Source: an uncultured Lachnospiraceae bacterium (lineage in GTDB: Bacteria; Bacillota; Clostridia; Lachnospirales; Lachnospiraceae). Taken from it: 5,857 bases of DNA. The notes under the pieces are model-generated. The model ran no database searches. It was not told the origin of the DNA and saw nothing but the letters and a program-made list of their open reading frames with translations. The position numbers and the translations under genes were made by a program. The stretch lies in assembly GCA_947175775.1 (NCBI GenBank), contig CAMWNY010000177.1, positions 1 through 5,857 on the forward strand, given 5' to 3'. Positions 1 through 4,689 of this stretch are shown in pieces (within the stretch, counting starts at the first letter, position 1; every line of letters starts with the position of its first letter).

Positions 1-35
1 AATCTATATATTACAAAACGAAAGGAGTTAATACA

Positions 36-362
36 ATGGCAATTGACAAATCTTTAATTTCCGGCAGCACTTCTATGCTGATCCTGCGTCTTTTGGAAGA
101 AAAAGACATGTATGGCTACGAGATGATTGAAACACTCGAACAGAAATCAAACAACGTATTTACATTGAAAGCAGGAACGCTTTATCCACTGTTACATTCT
201 TTAGAGGACAAAACCTTTCTCACTGCATATGAGAGTGAAGTAAACGGAAAAGTACGAAAATATTACAGCATTACAAAGAGCGGCAAAAAGTACCTGAAAT
301 CCAAGAAGGAAGAGTGGAACGAATATCAGACAGCCGTGCTGAATGTACTTTGTATATCGTAA
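36..362 (+). CDS. PadR-family transcriptional regulator
   Basis: A 108-residue winged helix-turn-helix protein of the PadR type (PF03551-like), which usually represses its own operon in the cytoplasm. Residues about 12-85 carry the family pattern: the LLEEKDMYGYEMIETL helix region, the recognition-helix stretch TLYPLLHSLEDK (about 48-59), and the wing with VRKYYSITKSGKKYL (about 73-87). A short C-terminal helix would serve dimerisation. The length is typical of the short PadR subclass. The start is supported by AAAGGAG at 21-27, eight bases before the ATG. The stop TAA (360-362) overlaps the SD of the next gene, so the two are almost certainly co-transcribed. PadR genes of this class are commonly followed by a membrane protein with a HAAS domain, as here. 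The ligand is unknown, and the promoter lies left of the window. Confidence 0.94.
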   Translation: MAIDKSLISGSTSMLILRLLEEKDMYGYEMIETLEQKSNNVFTLKAGTLYPLLHSLEDKTFLTAYESEVNGKVRKYYSITKSGKKYLKSKKEEWNEYQTAVLNVLCIS

Positions 363-368
363 AGGAGG
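361..368 (+). promoter_or_regulatory. Ribosome binding site that fixes a TTG start
   Basis: AAAGGAGG is a near-perfect SD that overlaps the last two bases of the padR TAA. It is correctly spaced (7 nt) for TTG at 376 and lies downstream of the alternative ATG at 343, so it argues for the TTG start and for coupled translation of the two genes. Confidence 0.8.
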
Positions 369-375
369 AATCATT

Positions 376-1689
376 TTGAATATAGAAGAATATATCACGA
401 CCCTTACGGAGCAGATACGGTGCAAAAAAGTAATACCAAAAGTGGCGCAGGAAATCAGAAATCACATAGCGGACCAAGCGCAGGCGTATGAGCAAAGTGG
501 CATCGCACACGATAAAGCTATTGAGAGGGCAGTACTCGAAATGGGCGACCCGGTTGAAGCGGGTGCGGCGCTCGACCGAATCCACCGTCCACAGTTTGAC
601 TGGAGGCTCTTTGCCATAACTGTTTTTTTCAGTGTGACAGGTGTTTTTCTCATGTACGTCACGGGTGCGCTTGGCAGCGAACAAAACCAGCTCGTGCGGC
701 AGTTCGCATTCACTGCGCTTGGGATTGGCATCATTATCCTAATCTGCTTTGTCGATTACACGTTTATCGGAAAATATCCGGTGCAGATTTATATCATAAT
801 GACCGTTGCCTTTTACATCTATCACAAAACAGGCAGACAGGTAAACGGATTAAGGGCTCCCGCATTGCGCAGTCTTGTGTACCTGTATGCCCCCGTTTAT
901 GCTGGACTTTTATATAAATACCGCGGAAAAGGTATTTTTGGAATTATCAAACTGTTTGGATTTCTCCTGCTGACGGCACTGCTTTCGCAGTGGTTTGCGA
1001 CAAGCCTGTATGTCAATTTAAGTATCGGTGCAATCTGCACACTTTTACTGTTGTATGCTATCATGAAAGGCTGGTTTCCCACCCGAACATTTAAAATCGG
1101 AAAAAACCAAATAACTGCGCCTGTACTTGCGGCATCTGTTTTTATATTCGTATTGCTTGTTTTTGCAGTATATTTTTCTGTTTTTGCGGCAGATTATCAA
1201 AAAATGCGTCTTATGGCATTTCTAGATCCAAACGCATATATGGATGCAAACTATCAGATTTTGGCGACACGGCGCGCCATAAACGGCGCTCAATTTTTCG
1301 GCGAAAGCACTCAGGGCACAATTATAAAGCAGTTTGTACAGCAGGATACGTTTTTGATTTTTGCGCAGGTGGTTGCGATGTACGGGTTGATTGCGGGAGC
1401 AGCAATTATCACTGCATTTGCAGCATTCGCATACCGCGCGCTGCATGTCGTAAGGCATCAGAAAAACCAGCTTGGAATAATATTGTCAGCAGCATGCTTT
1501 TTACTGGTATTTTTTAATTGTACCACGGGCATTTTGATGAATTTCGGACTTTTGCCAATGAGCAGCCTGCAATTCCCGTTTCTTAGCAGAGGTGGCAGCG
1601 GCACAATTATGTACGCCGTAATTATCGGACTTTTGATGAGCTGCCGCCGTTATGAAAAAATAACTGACCTTTCTGCAGATGTGAGATAA
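376..1689 (+). CDS. HAAS-domain SEDS family membrane protein (FtsW/RodA/SpoVE-like)
   Basis: A 437-residue protein from a TTG start at 376. AAAGGAGG at 361-368 lies 7 nt upstream; the in-frame ATG at 343 lies inside padR with no SD. Residues 1 to about 70 form a soluble helical domain with the repeat-like GIAHDKAIERAVLEMGDP, typical of the HAAS domain encoded beside PadR genes. About ten hydrophobic segments follow (about 76-99, 106-128, 136-150, 167-180, 188-208, 211-233, 248-272, 326-355, 366-392, 411-423). The SEDS signature is clear near the C-terminus: GLLP (391-394) and FPFLSRGGSG (400-409). FLDP (282-285) and a Gln at 294 match the loop region before the active site. SEDS proteins are peptidoglycan glycosyltransferases working with class B PBPs. 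Here the usual TDFIF motif reads TFLIF (325-329), with an Asp one residue before it (324), and the GxxxW/QPSE region is degenerate. A true polymerase role is therefore uncertain, and a regulatory or diverged envelope role is possible. No PBP gene is nearby. Confidence 0.87.
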   Translation: MNIEEYITTLTEQIRCKKVIPKVAQEIRNHIADQAQAYEQSGIAHDKAIERAVLEMGDPVEAGAALDRIHRPQFDWRLFAITVFFSVTGVFLMYVTGALGSEQNQLVRQFAFTALGIGIIILICFVDYTFIGKYPVQIYIIMTVAFYIYHKTGRQVNGLRAPALRSLVYLYAPVYAGLLYKYRGKGIFGIIKLFGFLLLTALLSQWFATSLYVNLSIGAICTLLLLYAIMKGWFPTRTFKIGKNQITAPVLAASVFIFVLLVFAVYFSVFAADYQKMRLMAFLDPNAYMDANYQILATRRAINGAQFFGESTQGTIIKQFVQQDTFLIFAQVVAMYGLIAGAAIITAFAAFAYRALHVVRHQKNQLGIILSAACFLLVFFNCTTGILMNFGLLPMSSLQFPFLSRGGSGTIMYAVIIGLLMSCRRYEKITDLSADVR

Positions 1690-1705
1690 GCTTGCGCTGT
1701 TGCAA

Positions 1706-1737
1706 TGCCCACACAAAGGTCGAAAGGGCAGATTTTT
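1706..1737 (+). terminator. Weak terminator-like hairpin after the SEDS gene
   Basis: TGCCC (1706-1710) can pair with GGGCA (1726-1730), followed by GATTTTT. The stem is only 5 bp and the loop 15 nt, so termination would be weak at best. It lies 16 bases after the SEDS stop codon, where a terminator would be expected. Confidence 0.25.
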
Positions 1738-1742
1738 AACAC

Positions 1743-1780
1743 CGTGTGTTCGAGATTTTCCACACGTAGAACAAAATTTT
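1743..1780 (+). promoter_or_regulatory. Diverged preQ1-I-like aptamer, copy 1
   Basis: This matches the queT riboswitch at 29 of 34 ungapped positions (1743-1776 against 2073-2106). The P1 stem is CGTGTG/CACACG where copy 2 has CGTGAG/CTCACG, so one pair has changed on both sides and pairing is kept. The 12-nt loop keeps TTCGAGA and the C (1760) just before the 3' P1 strand, the base that contacts preQ1 in known class I structures. The A-rich tail ACAAAA is kept, but the CTAAAGG that completes the pseudoknot and SD in copy 2 reads TTTTATT. No gene starts downstream and no good promoter is seen just upstream, so it would be transcribed as the 3' region of the SEDS mRNA. It could be a decayed duplicate or an active 3'-end element. 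Confidence 0.5.
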
Positions 1781-1817
1781 ATTCGCATAGTGCTTAATAT
1801 GCTTTGTCAATGCTTAA

Positions 1818-1857
1818 AAAGCCTTGAAAATACAAAATTTTCGAGGCTTTAACTTTT
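1818..1857 (+). terminator. Terminator-like hairpin downstream of the SEDS gene
   Basis: AAAGCCTTGAAAAT (1818-1831) pairs with ATTTTCGAGGCTTT (1837-1850) over 14 bp with one G-U wobble and a 5-nt loop. It is followed by AACTTTT, a short and interrupted T-tract. This is the best candidate for ending the padR-SEDS transcript, and it would also separate the two aptamer copies into different transcripts. The opposite strand carries AAAAA before the stem, so weak bidirectional activity is possible. Confidence 0.6.
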
Positions 1858-1970
1858 ATGCACAGCCCCATGCAAAGGAAGTATGTCACTAAAGCGGCGC
1901 AAGGGGCGCGCGGCGAGTAGTGGAGAAGGTCGTTCTCCTACTCGATTCTTGTGCTGTCTTTCTTTATGCA
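1855..1970. repeat. GC-rich segment bounded by 8-bp direct repeats
   Basis: TTTATGCA occurs at 1855-1862 and again at 1963-1970, bracketing 100 bp that are more GC-rich than the surroundings (especially 1891-1920). Inside, GCCCC (1865-1869) can pair with GGGGC (1903-1907), and a strong bulged hairpin sits at 1914-1944. The direct repeats resemble a target-site duplication, but no convincing terminal inverted repeats are seen. It may be a small inserted element, a structured RNA or chance. Confidence 0.3.
1914..1944. other. Strong bulged hairpin of unknown function
   Basis: CGAGTA (1914-1919) pairs with TACTCG (1939-1944) and GGAGAA (1922-1927) with TTCTCC (1933-1938). This leaves a 2-nt bulge (GT) on the left arm and a 5-nt loop GGTCG. 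No T-run follows directly, so it is not a standard terminator. It lies upstream of the queT promoter. Confidence 0.5.
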
Positions 1971-1994
1971 ATTTGGTACTTTTTTGGTCTTACC

Positions 1995-2023
1995 TTGCAT
2001 TTTCTTCTTACTTGTGTTATAGT
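1995..2023 (+). promoter_or_regulatory. SigA-type promoter of queT
   Basis: TTGCAT (1995-2000) and TATAGT (2018-2023) are separated by 17 bp, with an extended -10 TGT just before the -10 box. Transcription would begin near 2030, placing the whole preQ1 riboswitch in a leader of about 95 nt. Confidence 0.75.
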
Positions 2024-2072
2024 ATCAAAGGCTGAAATGCCTGTACATACAGCGCATTCAGACTAATAACAA

Positions 2073-2115
2073 CGTGAGTTCGAGACCTTCCTCACGTAAA
2101 ACAAAACTAAAGGAG
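2073..2115 (+). promoter_or_regulatory. preQ1-I riboswitch controlling queT translation
   Basis: A class I preQ1 aptamer. P1 is CGTGAG (2073-2078) with CTCACG (2091-2096), extendable by A2072-T2097. The 12-nt loop starts TTCGAG and ends with C2090, directly 5' of the second P1 strand, where known class I aptamers place the ligand-pairing cytosine. The A-rich tail TAAAACAAAA leads into CTAAAGGAG. Loop bases CGAG (2081-2084) can pair with the CT (2107-2108) and G of the tail to form the H-type pseudoknot, which takes up part of the SD (AAAGGAG, 2109-2115). No intrinsic terminator lies between aptamer and gene, so control is most likely translational: preQ1 bound, SD hidden, import reduced. The downstream gene being QueT agrees with this. 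Confidence 0.9.
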
Positions 2116-2125
2116 ATAACTGAAT

Positions 2126-2647
2126 ATGAAAAACAAGAACGTAACATTCATCACACAGGCAGGCGTAATTGCGGCTCTGTACGTGGTACTGACACTGCTG
2201 GCGAACGCTTTGGGACTGGCAAACTATGCCATTCAGGTACGGTTTTCGGAGGCGCTTACAATTCTTCCGTTCTTTACCCCTGCGGCAATTCCGGGACTAT
2301 TCGTAGGATGCCTATTGAGCAATATCATCACAGGCTGCGCGCCGATGGACGTGGTATTTGGCTCTCTTGCAACACTTGCCGGAGCTGTCGGAACGTATCA
2401 GCTTAGAAAATACAAATGGCTGACACCAGTACCACCCATCGTTGCAAACATCATTGTTGTGCCGCTTGTACTCGCATATGTATACCAATTTGAGGGAAGC
2501 CTCCTGTACTTTGCGGTAACAGTCGGTATCGGAGAAATCATTTCCTGCGGCATATTTGGTATGATTTTATTAAATGTATTGAACAAAAATGCACACGTAC
2601 TGTTTCATCAATTTGAGGGGGAAAGTGCAAAACGACAAATTGAATAG
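2126..2647 (+). CDS. queT: Queuosine precursor ECF transporter S component QueT
   Basis: A 173-residue integral membrane protein of the QueT family (formerly DUF988, PF06177). It is the predicted substrate-capture subunit of an energy-coupling factor transporter that imports a queuosine precursor such as preQ1 for tRNA modification. Family marks are QVRFSEALTILPFFTPAAIPGLFVG (about 37-61, with the conserved QVRxSEAL), MDVVFGSLATL (74-84) and PVPPIVANIIVVPLVLAY (101-118). About six hydrophobic segments are visible and the length is normal. The ATG at 2126 has AAAGGAG at 2109-2115, 10 nt upstream. The gene has its own promoter and preQ1-I riboswitch and is monocistronic, ending at a bidirectional terminator. 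No ECF ATPase or T-component genes lie in the window, as expected for S components that share a module encoded elsewhere. Confidence 0.94.
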   Translation: MKNKNVTFITQAGVIAALYVVLTLLANALGLANYAIQVRFSEALTILPFFTPAAIPGLFVGCLLSNIITGCAPMDVVFGSLATLAGAVGTYQLRKYKWLTPVPPIVANIIVVPLVLAYVYQFEGSLLYFAVTVGIGEIISCGIFGMILLNVLNKNAHVLFHQFEGESAKRQIE

Positions 2648-2650
2648 ATA

Positions 2651-2733
2651 ACCGAGCAGAGAAGATTCATCTTCCCTTACTTGTTGCTCCGGACACCCGT
2701 CAGCCTACGCTGATATATTTCCTTTGGGTGCCC
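2651..2733 (+). other. Structured 3' flank of queT
   Basis: Between the queT stop and its terminator the DNA folds well. GAGCA (2654-2658) pairs with TGCTC (2685-2689) around an inner hairpin GAAGA-TTCA-TCTTC (2661-2674). GGACACCC (2691-2698) pairs with GGGTGCCC (2726-2733) at 7 of 8 positions around a TCAGC-CTAC-GCTGA hairpin (2700-2713). This gives two adjacent stem-in-stem units. I do not recognise a named RNA family. It could be a 3' UTR stabiliser, a small RNA or a relict repeat. Confidence 0.4.
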
Positions 2734-2739
2734 ATATGC

Positions 2740-2787
2740 ATAAAACAAAAAAGAGGCAAACAAACAGTTGCCTCTTTTTTGTTTTAT
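2740..2787. terminator. Bidirectional intrinsic terminator between queT and the chemoreceptor gene
   Basis: A perfect 20-bp inverted repeat (2740-2759 and 2768-2787) with an 8-nt loop. The core is GAGGCAA/TTGCCTC flanked by A6 and T6 runs, so it yields a stem followed by U-tract on either strand. It lies 2 nt from the chemoreceptor stop codon and 92 nt from the queT stop, ending both convergent transcripts. Confidence 0.95.
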
Positions 2788-2789
2788 GA

Positions 2790-4448
2790 CTATATCGACC
2801 TCACATGAAACATATCCGTTAAATTCTTCAACATCTTTGTCTGTGAACTAAGCTCTTCGCTGGTAGCCGCACTTTCCTGTGCAATTGCGGAATTTGTCTG
2901 TACTACACACGAAATCTGACTGATTTGCTCCTGAATATCCGAAACCGCTGCTGCCTGCATACGGGAATCGTTTGCAATACGGGTCGTTGTCTCCATAACC
3001 TGATTTGCTCCGGAAACAACAAACTCTAACTGCGACGCCATCTCGCTGGCAATCATGGAACCGTGCTCTACCCGTTGAATAGAACTTTCAATTAAATCTG
3101 TCGTTGTCTTGGATGCTTCCGCACTTTTACCTGCCAATGCGCGAACCTCTTCTGCAACGACCGCAAACCCCTTGCCTGCTTCGCCGGCTCGTGCTGCTTC
3201 CACTGCAGCATTTAATGCAAGGATATTTGTCTGAGATGCAATGCTTTCAATTGTTTTAATAATTTTACTGATTTCGTTTGAGCTTTCATTAATTTCACGC
3301 ATAGCATCAATCATTTCCTGCATTTTTTGGTTACTTTCCAAAATCTGTGTACCGACTGATTCTACCATTTGACTCGCTTGTTGTGCATTTTCTGCTGACT
3401 GCGAAATGCGCTGCGAAATTTCACGCACATTCATTTCCAATCCTTCAACCGTGCTTGCCTGCTCTACGGAACCTTGACTAAGCGATTGTGCACCGACGGA
3501 CATTTGGTCCGCACCATTAGAAACATAATCCGTACTCTCCATAATTTGAGACATTGTGCCGTTCAGCTTTTTCAAAATTTCATCCAACGATTCCTTAATG
3601 GAAACAAAATCACCCACATAATTCTGTGTCGTTTCCACAGTCAGATTTCCGTCCGAAATTGCTGCTAATGTAACGGAAATTTCACCGATATATCCTTTTA
3701 GGTGTTCCATCATATTTTGGAATATACGTGTCAGATAACCAATTTCATCATTAGTACGGATGTCGACTTTCAATGTCTGTTTTGACTTAAGTCCTAAATC
3801 GCCATGTTCCATCATCTGCGCCAAACCGGTAAGTTTTGCAAGTGGTTTGGAAACCGACCGACCGACAAATATCGACATAATGATAATACTGATAACAACT
3901 GCAATAACACCTACCACACATGCCATTTTTACCGTTCCGTTAATTTGCTCAGTAGCAGACTGCAGAGAGATACCTGCAAAAATTAAGCCGTTAATCTGAC
4001 CGTTTTCATCCTTGGTAGGTACATACGAGCATATATGTTCAACACCGAGAATTTCCGCATTTCCAATATAGCTTTGTCCCTGTTTTAACACAATGTCAGC
4101 CAATTCATCTGAAAGTTTTGTACCGACAACCCGTTCCCCGTTTTGCTGAATGGTCGTGTAAGTTCTTACGTCACCGTCAAAAATCGTGAACTCACATCGC
4201 AGCATGCCTTTTAATTCATCCAGTGTTTCGTTCTTGTCCTCCGGTCCCACATAACCGTCTAACTCATAAGCTAAGATGTTGGTCGCGTTGACACAGCGGT
4301 CCCTCAACAGACTCATAGCAAGGTTATAAAACATGGAAATGCACAGAGCAACAACTAAAATCATGCTGGCTATCTGCAGGCAGGTCATCAAAGCATTTAT
4401 TCTACGCCCTAAATGTTTTACTCTTTCGTTCTTCATCTTTATAAACAT
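2790..4448 (-). CDS. Methyl-accepting chemotaxis protein (Cache-like sensor, HAMP, MCP signal domain)
   Basis: A complete 552-residue transmembrane chemoreceptor that would signal through CheW/CheA to the flagellar motor. Order of parts: short basic cytoplasmic N-terminus; TM1 about 21-46; extracytoplasmic sensor about 47-172, with single-Cache-like features such as CEFTIFDGD (85-93) and the ENGQINGLIFAGI strand pair (148-160); TM2 about 174-195; HAMP about 196-250 with P202 and DEIG (234-237); a second HAMP-like stretch DGNLT...YVGDF about 266-300; and a signalling coiled coil about 305-545. The hairpin tip is near-consensus, with QTNILALNAAVEAARAGE (406-423) followed by GKGFAVVAEEVRALA (425-439). 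A likely methylation site is QESAATSEEL (524-533). No C-terminal CheR-tethering pentapeptide is present. The SD-like AAGGGAG (4450-4456) lies 1 nt from the ATG at 4448 but 13 nt from the ATG at 4436, so the true start may be Met5. The ligand is unknown. Confidence 0.96.
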   Translation of the reverse strand: MFIKMKNERVKHLGRRINALMTCLQIASMILVVALCISMFYNLAMSLLRDRCVNATNILAYELDGYVGPEDKNETLDELKGMLRCEFTIFDGDVRTYTTIQQNGERVVGTKLSDELADIVLKQGQSYIGNAEILGVEHICSYVPTKDENGQINGLIFAGISLQSATEQINGTVKMACVVGVIAVVISIIIMSIFVGRSVSKPLAKLTGLAQMMEHGDLGLKSKQTLKVDIRTNDEIGYLTRIFQNMMEHLKGYIGEISVTLAAISDGNLTVETTQNYVGDFVSIKESLDEILKKLNGTMSQIMESTDYVSNGADQMSVGAQSLSQGSVEQASTVEGLEMNVREISQRISQSAENAQQASQMVESVGTQILESNQKMQEMIDAMREINESSNEISKIIKTIESIASQTNILALNAAVEAARAGEAGKGFAVVAEEVRALAGKSAEASKTTTDLIESSIQRVEHGSMIASEMASQLEFVVSGANQVMETTTRIANDSRMQAAAVSDIQEQISQISCVVQTNSAIAQESAATSEELSSQTKMLKNLTDMFHVRSI

Positions 4449-4478
4449 GCTCCCTTCTTGTTTTCATTCTATATATTA

Positions 4479-4501
4479 TCATTAAGAATGAACCTTAATG
4501 A
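4479..4501. promoter_or_regulatory. Palindrome at the chemoreceptor transcription start, possible operator
   Basis: TCATTAAG (4479-4486) and CTTAATGA (4494-4501) form a perfect 8-bp inverted repeat with a 7-nt spacer. It begins about 5 nt beyond the -10 box, covering the expected +1 to about +20. It could bind a dimeric repressor or form a 5' hairpin in the mRNA. Confidence 0.5.
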
Positions 4502-4505
4502 CATT

Positions 4506-4534
4506 ATTTTATAAAATATTTGAAGAAAAAGCAA
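4506..4534 (-). promoter_or_regulatory. SigA-type promoter of the chemoreceptor gene
   Basis: On the minus strand TTGCTT (4534-4529), a 17-bp spacer and TAAAAT (4511-4506). Transcription would start near 4499, giving a leader of about 50-60 nt. No SigD-like TAAA-N15-GCCGATAT box, the usual flagellar/chemotaxis promoter in Firmicutes, is evident. Confidence 0.7.
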
Positions 4535-4689
4535 GATGAAGTTTTTCATAAATTAAGTACAGAATAAAATCTTAAAAAAGCTTTTCAAACAGTGCAAATA
4601 TTCATTGCAACTTAATTGGGTAGTCGGTATGCTTGTTATAATAAAGTTGTATACTGCTGCAGGGTTTATCATTTGCAAATGGCTCTTTT

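Larger units (their letters stand above)
1690..2125. other. 436-base non-coding region between the SEDS gene and queT
   Basis: No convincing gene is seen here on either strand. From left to right it holds a weak GC-rich hairpin (1706-1737), a diverged preQ1-I-like aptamer (1743-1780), a terminator-like hairpin (1818-1857), a foldable GC-rich segment flanked by 8-bp direct repeats (1855-1970), a SigA-type promoter (1995-2023) and the queT riboswitch (2073-2115). The separate sub-features are listed on their own. Confidence 0.8.
4449..4689. other. Intergenic region between the secreted protein gene and the chemoreceptor gene
   Basis: It holds the chemoreceptor promoter and palindrome (4479-4534). 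To the right are a 12-bp perfect palindrome CATTTGCAAATG (4670-4681) and a short TGCAA/TTGCA hairpin near 4593-4610. No convincing intrinsic terminator for the secreted-protein gene is visible on the minus strand. Bases 4602-4689 could instead be the lost C-terminal coding end of that gene in the +1 frame. Confidence 0.6.

Noticed and set aside
343..375. ATG at 343 as the start of the SEDS gene
   Set aside because: It lies inside padR with no SD. TTG at 376 has AAAGGAGG at the right distance, and the HAAS domain begins there.
1501..1788. Minus-strand frame whose N-terminus reads CxxCG...CxxC like a zinc ribbon
   Set aside because: The cysteines are encoded antisense to aptamer copy 1 and its flank, most of the frame is antisense to the SEDS gene, and there is no SD. 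The RNA structure explains the sequence better.
2079..2090. TTCGAGA loop as a tRNA T-arm remnant
   Set aside because: The loop is 12 nt rather than 7, no other tRNA arms are present, and the A-rich tail, the SD and queT all fit a preQ1-I riboswitch.
2074..2406. Plus-strand frame beginning in the queT leader
   Set aside because: It overlaps the riboswitch and queT in another frame, has no SD at its ATG, and its composition is unlike a real protein.
3474..3999. Plus-strand frames within the chemoreceptor gene
   Set aside because: They are antisense to a complete, well-conserved MCP gene and show no protein family features or SD.
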